Source: Planktotalea sp.
Lineage (GTDB): Bacteria > Pseudomonadota > Alphaproteobacteria > Rhodobacterales > Rhodobacteraceae
NCBI RefSeq assembly: GCF_018607995.1
Contig: NZ_JABBAL010000001.1
Span: forward strand, 1 to 55,478
Direction of reading: 5' to 3'
Length of the DNA stretch: 55,478 bases
Shown here: in pieces, positions 48,260 to 55,478 of the stretch
How the letters are laid out: every line of letters starts with the position of its first letter
How positions within the stretch are numbered: position 1 is the first letter of the stretch
Translations under genes and position numbers: made by a program
The notes under the pieces: model-generated
Told to the model about the DNA's origin: nothing
Seen by the model: the letters and a program-made list of their open reading frames with translations, nothing else
Database searches by the model: none

Positions 48260-50091
48260 GTGTCCTCGGCATTCAGAAATCCGCCGGACTGACGCGCCCA
48301 GAAGTCAGCATATAGCCCGCCTTTGGACAAAAGCGCGTCATGCGTACCATCTTCAACGATACGCCCTTGATCCAGCACAATTATGCGATCCATTTGCGCA
48401 ATCGTGGACAAGCGATGCGCAATCGCGATCACAGTTTTGCCTGCCATCATCCCGTAGAGCGTCGCTTGAATCGCGGCTTCGACTTCACTGTCCAAAGCGC
48501 TGGTTGCCTCATCCAAAAGCAAGATCGGCGCGTCCTTCAACATCACCCGCGCGAGCGTGATCCTCTGACGCTGGCCACCAGACAATTTTACCCCGCGCTC
48601 ACCCACTTGAGCATCATATCCCTCACGCCCTTCAGCGTCGGCAAGGTCAAGGATAAACTCATGCGCTTCGGCTTGCTTTGCGGCTGCAATGACCTCTTCC
48701 TCAGTGGCATCAGGTCGACCATAGCGAATATTGTCGCGCACGGACCGATGCAGCAGTGAACTGTCCTGTTGTACCATCCCAATCTGCGCACGAAGGCTGT
48801 CTTGCGTGACTTTAGCGATATCCTGATCATCGATCAAAATGCGCCCACGGTCAGCATCATAAAATCGGAGCAATAGTTTAACGAGCGTACTTTTCCCAGC
48901 GCCAGAACGACCGATCAAACCTATCTTTTGGCCAGGTTCGATTTGCAAAGAAACAGTGTCTAATCCGCCTGTTTGTCTCCCGTAGTGATGGGTCAACTGA
49001 TCAATCTCGATCCGGCCTTCTTCAAATTTCAAAGGTTGCGCATCCACCTGATCGACAAGTGTAATCGGTTGCGCAATCGTCTCCATCCCCTCTTTCACAA
49101 CACCCAGCTGGCGGAAGAAACTGGTTAGCGCCCACATGATCCAAGCGGTCATCGCATTTAGGCGCAGCACCAGCGCCGTTGTCGCCGCGACGATCCCAAC
49201 AGAGGCCTCACCAACACTCCAAAGCCAGATCGCACCACCGACAACACCAATGATCAACAGACCGTTCAGCATCACCAAAGCGAAGTCCATAATCGTAAAA
49301 ATCCGCATCTCAGTCTGGAACGTCGTACGTGCGTTTTCGATAGCATCTTTCGCATAGTTCATTTCTTGCGGACCATGGCTGAACATCTTCACCGAGTGGA
49401 TGTTCGTATAGGCATCCACGACCCGCCCAGTCACAGTAGACCGCGCATCGGACGAGGCTTGGGACGCAGGACCAACGCGCTTCACCGTCCACACAACCAA
49501 CATCGCATAAAGTCCAAGCCAAATGACAAGCGGCAGCGCCAAACGCAGGTCCGCATTCGCCAGCAAGATCGCAGACCCGATGACATAGGCGAGCGAAAAT
49601 GTGATCGCATCAAACACCTGAAATACCGCTTCACCAGCAGCTGGGGGCGTTTGCATAATGCGGTTTGCAATGCGACCCGCGAAGTCATTTTCAAACCACC
49701 CCACGGATTGCCGAAGCACATGTTTATGCGCACGCCAGCGAATGAGCGTTCCAAAATTTGGAAGGATCGTGTTGTTCAAAAGCGCAACATCAATGCCTTG
49801 CAGGATCGGACGTATGAACAGGATAAACAGTGAAACAATCAGAAACTCGGTGCCATATGTCTGCCAAACCAACGCCGGATCACCCTGCAAAATGTCCACG
49901 ACGCGCCCCATGTAGGAGATCAACCAAATCTCCACCACAGCAACGATAACCGACATGATGCCCGCATACCAAAACACCCGTTTGAAAGGCTGCGAATAAG
50001 CCATCATGAACGGCCACAGCTTTTGCGGCGGCGTATCCGTCTCGGAATAGCTCACATAAGGATCAACAAGGCATTCAAAAAAGCGCAGCAT
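48256..50091 (-). CDS. ABC exporter half-transporter (membrane and ATPase domains), first copy
   Basis: 611 residues, with membrane helices (about 40-330) and an ATPase domain with GRSGAGKSTLVKLL, LSGGQRQRITLARVML and ILLLDEATSALDSE. I chose the ATG at 50091 (MLRFFECLVDPYVSY), the natural N-terminus; a frame extending further upstream crosses the lysE gene and is an artefact. It and the next gene share layout and motif wording, so they arose by an old duplication. It follows the LysE gene by 26 bases. Confidence 0.92.
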   Translation of the reverse strand: MLRFFECLVDPYVSYSETDTPPQKLWPFMMAYSQPFKRVFWYAGIMSVIVAVVEIWLISYMGRVVDILQGDPALVWQTYGTEFLIVSLFILFIRPILQGIDVALLNNTILPNFGTLIRWRAHKHVLRQSVGWFENDFAGRIANRIMQTPPAAGEAVFQVFDAITFSLAYVIGSAILLANADLRLALPLVIWLGLYAMLVVWTVKRVGPASQASSDARSTVTGRVVDAYTNIHSVKMFSHGPQEMNYAKDAIENARTTFQTEMRIFTIMDFALVMLNGLLIIGVVGGAIWLWSVGEASVGIVAATTALVLRLNAMTAWIMWALTSFFRQLGVVKEGMETIAQPITLVDQVDAQPLKFEEGRIEIDQLTHHYGRQTGGLDTVSLQIEPGQKIGLIGRSGAGKSTLVKLLLRFYDADRGRILIDDQDIAKVTQDSLRAQIGMVQQDSSLLHRSVRDNIRYGRPDATEEEVIAAAKQAEAHEFILDLADAEGREGYDAQVGERGVKLSGGQRQRITLARVMLKDAPILLLDEATSALDSEVEAAIQATLYGMMAGKTVIAIAHRLSTIAQMDRIIVLDQGRIVEDGTHDALLSKGGLYADFWARQSGGFLNAEDT

Positions 50092-50117
50092 AGGTTTCAG
50101 ATTTCGGATCAGAAGAG

Positions 50118-50705
50118 TTAGACGAACAACATGATCGAAAATGCAGCCAAGGCCAAGGCCAGCACGCGCATGAATATCCGCCATGCAACTGGTGAGGTCA
50201 GCAAAAAGGTGAGCAAAGTGCCCGCCGCTGTCCAAAAGATGCACACGCCAAGATTTATGCCTGAAAATGCGCTTGCCAGTCGTGCCGCTTCGCCAATTGG
50301 GGAAAACCCACCGGGGTAAAGAGTTATGCCACTCAAGGCGACCGCCCAAATTTTGGGGTTTACCCATTGGAACAGAACGGCTTGAGTGAAAGTCATCGGA
50401 ACATCGCTCGCGTCGCTCAAACGGGCCTCGCTGTTCCAAAGACGCCACGCCATCCACAATATCCAAACTGCGGCGATAGCCTTTAATGCTAGCACTAATT
50501 GCGGCATTGCAGTCAGAATCGCACCCAAGCCAAACGCAGTGAGGCCAGCGACAATACCAACCCCAAGAACAACGCCCACAAGATGAGGCAGTGTACGTAG
50601 AAATCCAAAGCGCGCGCCAGATGCGGTAAGCAGAATGACATTTGGCCCCGGTGAAAACAGTCCCAAAAACACGAACGCATAAATCGGATCGAGCAAAACG
50701 CTCAC
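50118..50705 (-). CDS. LysE/RhtB-family amino-acid exporter
   Basis: Inner-membrane exporter for amino acids or their derivatives. The 195 residues show the family start VFLGLFSPGPNVILLTASGA and about six hydrophobic segments, with QWVNPKIWAVAL conserved. Translation begins at GTG (50705), which overlaps the cca stop as GTGA. Substrate cannot be assigned. Confidence 0.9.
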   Translation of the reverse strand: MSVLLDPIYAFVFLGLFSPGPNVILLTASGARFGFLRTLPHLVGVVLGVGIVAGLTAFGLGAILTAMPQLVLALKAIAAVWILWMAWRLWNSEARLSDASDVPMTFTQAVLFQWVNPKIWAVALSGITLYPGGFSPIGEAARLASAFSGINLGVCIFWTAAGTLLTFLLTSPVAWRIFMRVLALALAAFSIMLFV

Positions 50706-51847
50706 GCCAGCAGCTCATCTCGGGAAAGCGCAAAACCAGACACGATCCAGCGCTGCTCTAGTGTCGTTAACGCTTCACCTAATGCACGACCAGAAAGGTG
50801 AGGCAGGTCTTTCGCTTTAATCGGAAAAAGAGCGGTTTCGCCTTTATTCGACTCTTGCAATGCCTCCTCATTGAGAGGCATTTCTAGAAACGCTGACCTT
50901 AACAACAGAACATCTTTTGCAGTATTAGACCCGTGAAGATACCCAAGATGCGCAGCGGGCTTAGTCGTTTCAACTTCGTCTCGCAGGACCGCCCAGCGCT
51001 TGCTTTCCAATTTGCTTAAACGCAATTTTTTTGCCGCATCACTTGTTGTAAGCGCGCTTAACCGCCGGATCGGATCCGGCGCGATATTAATGCTTTGCTC
51101 CAAATGGATAAGCGGACCCAGCACGCGATCATCCGCACTTGGTAAAACAGCATGCAAGACACCCGAGGACCGCATAGCAGCAACTGCCATCGCGGGGTTC
51201 GCGGCAGTCATCAGTTTCTTAAGTTCCGCTCCAACGCGTTCACGCGACAAGCCTCGTAACCCGTCAAGGTTCGCGGCTATCGCAGCAAGCCCTTCGGGAT
51301 CGATGCCCAGCGCAGGATCGCCGTACCACGCGGTAAAACGGAAAAACCTGAGGCTGCGCAGGTAATCTTCGCGAATGCGCGCTTCAGCATCACCAATGAA
51401 ACGCACGTGCCGCGCGTTCAGATCAGGTATCCCATTTAACGGATCAACCACAGTGCCAGCAGGGTCAGCATAAATCGCATTCATCGTGAAATCGCGGCGT
51501 GCTGCATCCTCTAGAATGCTCTTGGAGAAGCGCACTTTCGCGTGTCTTCCATCGGTTTCTGTATCGTTTCGAAACGTAGTTAATTCATGCGGGATACCAG
51601 CTGAAACAATGGTAATTGTACCATGATCTATGCCGGTCGGAATGGACTTAAGACCAGCAAGACGAGCGCATTCGACAACATCTTTGGGGGTCGCATCAGT
51701 CGCAATATCAATGTCGGACACATCAACGCCAAGCAGTGCATTGCGCACGCAACCGCCAACAAAAAGCGCCTGAAATCCCTGCGAGGTGAGCGCATCGCAG
51801 ACCACTTGGGTCGCTGCATCCTCGATCCAGGTGCCCTGAATCTTCAT
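50702..51847 (-). CDS. cca: CCA-adding tRNA nucleotidyltransferase
   Basis: Adds or repairs the 3' CCA end of tRNA. The class II signature is clear: FVGGCVRNALLGVDVSDIDI with the catalytic Asp pair, followed by TFRNDTETDGRHAKV and RRDFTMNAIYAD. The 381 residues have the usual head-neck-body order. It overlaps the Nudix start by four bases. Confidence 0.95.
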   Translation of the reverse strand: MKIQGTWIEDAATQVVCDALTSQGFQALFVGGCVRNALLGVDVSDIDIATDATPKDVVECARLAGLKSIPTGIDHGTITIVSAGIPHELTTFRNDTETDGRHAKVRFSKSILEDAARRDFTMNAIYADPAGTVVDPLNGIPDLNARHVRFIGDAEARIREDYLRSLRFFRFTAWYGDPALGIDPEGLAAIAANLDGLRGLSRERVGAELKKLMTAANPAMAVAAMRSSGVLHAVLPSADDRVLGPLIHLEQSINIAPDPIRRLSALTTSDAAKKLRLSKLESKRWAVLRDEVETTKPAAHLGYLHGSNTAKDVLLLRSAFLEMPLNEEALQESNKGETALFPIKAKDLPHLSGRALGEALTTLEQRWIVSGFALSRDELLA

Positions 51848-52443
51848 GGCCTCGCCAACGTATCAGCAAACATCCGAAGCATCCGCGCAGTCGCGCCCCA
51901 AATATAATAGGGCCCGTAAGGCACGGTGTAGTAGTAACGTTTCTGCCCACGCCAACAACGAAACTGCGTTTGGAAATTTTTTGGATCGTTCAAGAAAGAA
52001 AAAGAAACCTGGAAGACTTCCGCAACTTCGCCAGACTCCGGCATGACGTCAAATTCCGAGGTGATCACCCCAACAATGGGCGTCACTGTAAAACCAGTCA
52101 CAGTCTCATGGATTGGCAGGCGGCCCAAGATTTTGACCTTCTCGCGGGGCAGCCCGATTTCCTCGAAAGCTTCACGCAAAGCTGTGTCTTCCAACGTGGC
52201 GTCGCTTGGATCTTGCTTTCCACCGGGGAATGCAATTTGGCCCGGATGATGTTTCAATGCGCTGGAGCGCATGGTCAGCACAATCTGCCACTCACCCTGC
52301 GAGCGAATAAGCGGCACAAGTACTGCGGCAGACCGCAACTTACGCTCTGCCGGCAGCACAATTTCAGGGTTCAAATCATAGTCAGATGATGGCGCACCAG
52401 ACGCTGCCAACTTTTCACGTATATGATCGATTGTCTTAGGCAT
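51844..52443 (-). CDS. Nudix hydrolase, CoA pyrophosphatase type
   Basis: Splits CoA-type or nucleotide diphosphates. The extended Nudix box reads FPGGKQDPSDATLEDTALRE with AFEEIGLPRE, and HHPGQIAFPGGK is typical of NudL-type CoA pyrophosphatases. I chose the ATG at 52443, overlapping the hslO stop by eight bases, giving 199 residues. A longer frame lies inside hslO. Confidence 0.88.
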   Translation of the reverse strand: MPKTIDHIREKLAASGAPSSDYDLNPEIVLPAERKLRSAAVLVPLIRSQGEWQIVLTMRSSALKHHPGQIAFPGGKQDPSDATLEDTALREAFEEIGLPREKVKILGRLPIHETVTGFTVTPIVGVITSEFDVMPESGEVAEVFQVSFSFLNDPKNFQTQFRCWRGQKRYYYTVPYGPYYIWGATARMLRMFADTLARP

Positions 52444-53413
52444 TCGCCTCAAAACCAACGCTTTGCGGGTCCAGATCATAATGCGATCCGCAGAATTGGC
52501 AGTCCGCCGTAACGCGACCATCATCAGTTGTCATCGTCTCAATGTCTTTCGCTGAATAGATCGACAAACTTTGGCGCACGCGGTCTTCCGAACAGGTGCA
52601 CCCGAATTGAACAGCCTGCGGCGCGTAAACACGCGGTAGCTCTTCGCTGAACAACCGCAACAACAACTTGTCAGGTGAAACGCTGGGGCCAATCAGCTCC
52701 AACTCCTCGACAGTGTTGAGCAGAATGTTCACACGAGACCAGTTTTCCGCATCATCCCCCTCACCAACCACATCATTGGCTTGCAGCAATCCGCCCTCAC
52801 CCGTCGCCTCTTGCGCAACGGAAGGCGATGCCTTTGGCATGTGCTGCAACATCACGCCACCCGCACGCCAATGCGGTTCACTCTGTTCGGTTGAAACGCC
52901 AAAGCTAAGCTCAAACCGTGTTGGAATCTGCTCGGATTGCGCAAAATAGGCCTCCGCACATGCGGACAGTGACCCACCTGCGATGGGAGTGATCCCCTGA
53001 TACGGCGTCATACCCTCGCCCTGATCGATCATAATCGCGAAATAACCTTCGCCGATCTGATCAAACGGTTTTTCATCGGTCAGGCGATCCTCGGTATAGG
53101 ACGCATATGCGCGAATGCGTGCAGGTGCACCATCTTCTGACGGGCCGTAGTAGTCCGTCGCGATCATCCGTACGGCACCCTTGGATTGAACCTGCAATGA
53201 CAGCTTCCAGCGCAACTTGATCGTTTGGCCGATCAAAGCGGTCAGCACAGCCATTTCAGCCACCAAGGCCTCAACGGCAGGCGGATAATTGTGTTGCTTC
53301 AGAATGCCATCCAGGGCGCCGTCCAAACGGGCAACGCGGCCGCGGATGTCTGATGCATCCAATTGAAAGGGCAGAACAGAGTCGTCCCAAGCGAGTTTTT
53401 GTCCAAGTGACAT
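52436..53413 (-). CDS. hslO: 33 kDa chaperonin HslO (Hsp33)
   Basis: Redox-controlled holdase that protects proteins from oxidative unfolding. The C-terminal zinc switch has the four cysteines as CTCSEDRVRQSL and CQFCGSHY (C-x-C and C-x2-C). The N-terminal part has the conserved QTIKLRWKLSLQVQSKG. The 325 residues are typical of alphaproteobacterial Hsp33. It heads the eight-gene reverse operon, divergent from a Nudix gene. Confidence 0.95.
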   Translation of the reverse strand: MSLGQKLAWDDSVLPFQLDASDIRGRVARLDGALDGILKQHNYPPAVEALVAEMAVLTALIGQTIKLRWKLSLQVQSKGAVRMIATDYYGPSEDGAPARIRAYASYTEDRLTDEKPFDQIGEGYFAIMIDQGEGMTPYQGITPIAGGSLSACAEAYFAQSEQIPTRFELSFGVSTEQSEPHWRAGGVMLQHMPKASPSVAQEATGEGGLLQANDVVGEGDDAENWSRVNILLNTVEELELIGPSVSPDKLLLRLFSEELPRVYAPQAVQFGCTCSEDRVRQSLSIYSAKDIETMTTDDGRVTADCQFCGSHYDLDPQSVGFEANA

Positions 53414-53489
53414 GGGGTTTCCTTATACGCAGGCTCTTGGCATACAGCGCCTATATAGGTGCCGCAAGCATAGGTCCAAGGGCAAGCAG

Positions 53490-53924
53490 ATGATCAGACG
53501 GTTTGGTACACCCCCGAAGAGCGGTGTTCACTATCACCTACGCCCCGGCGCATATGCAATTTTGGTGCGCAACACGCAAGTTCTGCTGACATTTCAGGAA
53601 GAACCTGAGCCAGAATATCAAATCCCTGGTGGCGGTATTGATCCGGGCGAACATATGGTTCCGGCATTGCGCCGTGAGATCATGGAAGAAACAGGCTGGT
53701 GCGTGGGTTCACCTGTGCGACTAGGCACCTTTCGACAATTCGTTTTTATGCCCGAATACGACAAATGGGCGGATAAAATGTGTCACATCTTTCTCGCGCG
53801 TCCTGCTTTGAAACTTGGGGAGCCGACAGAACTGGGCCATACGTGCATATGGACCTCTTCAGAGAGCGCCATTGATTTAGTAAGCAGTCCAGGCGCACGC
53901 CATTTCCTCACATCAGTGCTTTAG
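53490..53924 (+). CDS. Nudix hydrolase
   Basis: A 144-residue Nudix protein with box GGGIDPGEHMVPALRREI and MEETGW; the glutamates for metal are in place. The start at 53490 gives MIRRFGTPPKSGVHYHLRPG; an upstream start at 53412 runs through the hslO leader and is unlikely. It is alone with its own leader and is followed by an SDR gene. Substrate unknown. Confidence 0.88.
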   Translation: MIRRFGTPPKSGVHYHLRPGAYAILVRNTQVLLTFQEEPEPEYQIPGGGIDPGEHMVPALRREIMEETGWCVGSPVRLGTFRQFVFMPEYDKWADKMCHIFLARPALKLGEPTELGHTCIWTSSESAIDLVSSPGARHFLTSVL

Positions 53925-53979
53925 GTCAGAGCGCTTGGGATCAAATTCGTACAAAACCGCAGTTTACAGGGAGATTCAG

Positions 53980-54783
53980 ATGACGCAGTCAACATTCGCC
54001 GTAACAGGCGTCGCAAGTGGCATTGGTGCCGAACTGGCCAGAATTTTAAAAGCGCAGGGCCACAGCGTAATTGGCTTTGACATCCGCAAGACGCAAGAAA
54101 ATGTTGATCGCTTCATTCCTTTGGATCTTAACGATGCGAGTAGCATTTCAGCAGCGGCCGCAGCAGTGGACCGCCCGCTCCATGGACTTTGCAACAACGC
54201 TGGCTTGCCTCCCCGCGCTGGTCTTGAAGAGGCGATTTTGCAGGTGAATTTCCTTGGCACCCGCGCTTTCACCGATGCAATGCTTCCGCACCTGCGTGAA
54301 GGCGGGTCTATCGTCAACATGGCAAGCCGCGCGGGACATGGATGGCGAGAGGGCGTCGAACAAGTCAAACGACTGGCCAACTTGAAGCGCCGCGAGCAGC
54401 TTGCCAACTTTATCGCGTCAGAAAATATCGACGCAACGCGCTGTTATAACTTGACGAAAGAAGCTGTAATCCTTTGGACCGTTGCCGAAGCAGAAGCGAT
54501 GGTGGGCCAAGGACTGCGCGTAAACTCCCTTAGTCCGGGGGGGATTTCCACAGGTATTCTGGGCGATTTTCAGAAAGCGTTCGGTGCCGCAATGGCCAGG
54601 AATGTCGAACGCGCAGGGCGACCCGGAACACCCGACGAGATCGCTGAAATCGCCGCCTTCCTACTCTCGTCTGCATCCAATTGGATAAAGGGCACTGACA
54701 TTGCCATCGACGGCGGCATGGGAGCGTTCAATCAAAGCGATGCAATGGACCTGCAAAGCCTGCGCCTATCTCAATCCAACTAA
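53980..54783 (+). CDS. Short-chain dehydrogenase/reductase
   Basis: NAD(P)-dependent oxidoreductase of 267 residues. The Rossmann motif is VTGVASGIGAELARIL, followed by LCNNAGLPP, the Ser in NMASRAGHG and the catalytic YNLTK. The C-terminal SPGGISTGIL and IAIDGGMG are usual. The pattern, with a compact middle region, is close to 3-alpha-hydroxysteroid dehydrogenase-like SDRs, but substrate is unknown. GGGAGA precedes ATG 53980. Confidence 0.9.
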   Translation: MTQSTFAVTGVASGIGAELARILKAQGHSVIGFDIRKTQENVDRFIPLDLNDASSISAAAAAVDRPLHGLCNNAGLPPRAGLEEAILQVNFLGTRAFTDAMLPHLREGGSIVNMASRAGHGWREGVEQVKRLANLKRREQLANFIASENIDATRCYNLTKEAVILWTVAEAEAMVGQGLRVNSLSPGGISTGILGDFQKAFGAAMARNVERAGRPGTPDEIAEIAAFLLSSASNWIKGTDIAIDGGMGAFNQSDAMDLQSLRLSQSN

Positions 54784-54784
54784 C

Positions 54785-55427
54785 ATGGCGCAGCTTCGCT
54801 TTTTTCGAGCACTTGAGTGGCTGAGCAAGACCACGCCTACCACGCTCAAAGCTGACATTCTTGCGGGATTAACCAACGCGGCTATCTTGTTACACCAAGG
54901 CGTGGCCTTCGCGACTATCGCAGGATTGCCGCCTGAATACGGTCTCTACACGGCGATGATCACCGCTATTATTGCTGCGCTTTTATTCGCCGACCTTGCG
55001 GGCATGGCAGTACCAGGAACCACGCGATACATTGAGCTTGTTTTACTGCTGACGCTTTTGGTCGGGCTGTTCCAGATCATCGCAGGGCTAGCGCGCCTCG
55101 GCGAACAAGGGCGTCGATATGCTGAGTGCTACACCAGCGGCTCTGCCGAATTTCCAAGCCCCATCACTAGACTGGTCAATGTAGCAATTCTCACGCCGAG
55201 CGCGGCTGCGGTGGCTTTGGTCGGCCTCCTCGAAGCAATTTCGATCGGTCGCAAATTTGCGCTGCGCCGCCATGAACCCTTCGCGCCCAATCAAGAAATT
55301 GTCGCGCAAAGCCTTTCCAATAGCGTTGGAAGCTTTTTTCAATTCTACGCTGGATCAGGATCATTTACCCGATCAGGTGTCAACGCAGAAGCAGGCGCTG
55401 TTTCAAAACTTTCAGCAATTTCGGCTA
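54785..55427 (+). pseudogene. SulP-family anion transporter, internally deleted and cut by an insertion
   Basis: The start matches SulP: TTPTTLKADILAGLTNAAIL then LPPEYGLYTAMITAIIAALL. A first deletion joins ALLFADLAGMAVPGT, and a second follows GLARLG, removing several membrane helices. Later parts (VALVGLLEAISIGRKFA and SVGSFFQFYAGSGSFTRSGV) are recognisable, but the frame breaks off at about 55427 in the conserved SKLSAI region, where a repeat-like sequence takes over. The STAS domain is missing from the window. It directly follows the SDR gene. Clearly not functional. Confidence 0.85.
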
Positions 55428-55478
55428 GGGTCAGGACCCATTAACTGATTGAGCTTGCGGCGCTGTCATGATTCACGG
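55428..55478 (+). mobile_element. Probable insertion-sequence end interrupting sulP
   Basis: GGGTCAGGACCC (55428-55439), a near-palindrome, begins exactly where the SulP reading frame is lost, and continues to the window edge. An abrupt breakpoint with such a terminus is typical of an IS end; a CTAG sits across the junction (55425-55428), which could be a target site. No transposase coding is in view, so family is only a guess. Confidence 0.5.

Noticed and set aside
1..55478. CRISPR array or toxin-antitoxin or restriction system
   Set aside because: No regularly spaced repeats, Cas proteins, methylase-nuclease pairs or toxin-antitoxin pairs could be recognised anywhere in the window.

Overview
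The window looks like chromosomal DNA of a marine alphaproteobacterium of the Rhodobacterales, probably the Roseobacter group. The evidence is recognised gene content and order: the LPS block rnd-kdsD-lptC-lptA-lptB-hpf-ptsN without rpoN, rimP-nusA-ylxR-infB, dnaK-dnaJ, a bacterial sodium channel with the pore TLESWS, and many Rhodobacterales-type housekeeping proteins. No rRNA, tRNA or CRISPR array was recognised. The assignment rests on family recognition, not on a database search.

Layout. 1-2900: a tyrosine recombinase whose frame runs off the left edge, then an orphan membrane protein between two decayed copies of one intergenic repeat. 2928-7740: Kdo/LPS-transport operon with hibernation factor and PtsN. 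7737-15889: a surface-polysaccharide and nucleotide-sugar region in heavy decay. dat, galU, kdsB and cysQ are intact, while a sulfotransferase, galE, two likely glycan genes, the capsule-export permease kpsM and an SH3 protein carry nonsense and frameshift mutations. 15901-19874: alkB and dnaK-dnaJ behind a heat-shock-like promoter. 20160-24620: remnants of radC, an unknown gene and a second tyrosine recombinase, around an intact phosphate-binding/OmpA fusion and a 36-residue lipoprotein. 24664-30275: secA, then divergent ppiC-argJ-mutT and a 44-codon small ORF. 30361-35839: the infB-ylxR-nusA-rimP operon in reverse, preceded by a possible 32-codon leader ORF and a terminator. 35953-42301: pip, ubiG, a MarR regulator, nitrilase and grxC with a broken comF, a methyltransferase, hemH and a 60-residue membrane peptide. 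42447-44291: two L,D-transpeptidases flanking a CAP-domain lipoprotein. 44381-53413: an eight-gene, tightly packed reverse operon, hslO-nudix-cca-lysE-two ABC exporters-rRNA methylase-sodium channel. 53490-55478: a Nudix gene, an SDR dehydrogenase and a deleted sulP gene cut by what looks like the end of an insertion sequence.

The main theme is contrast. Essential operons are intact and tightly overlapped. Surface sugar, DNA-uptake (comF), radC, sulP and one integrase are pseudogenes with several independent lesions each. This suggests relaxed selection, mobile-element activity, or both. Kdo supply (kdsD, kdsB) and LPS transport (lptA-C) are kept, so LPS biogenesis is presumably intact while a capsule-like polymer pathway has been lost here. 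No clear new defence or biosynthetic system is visible. The least explained intact items are the 354-residue membrane protein, the 44-residue and 32-residue small ORFs, and the small lipoprotein beside the decayed integrase.
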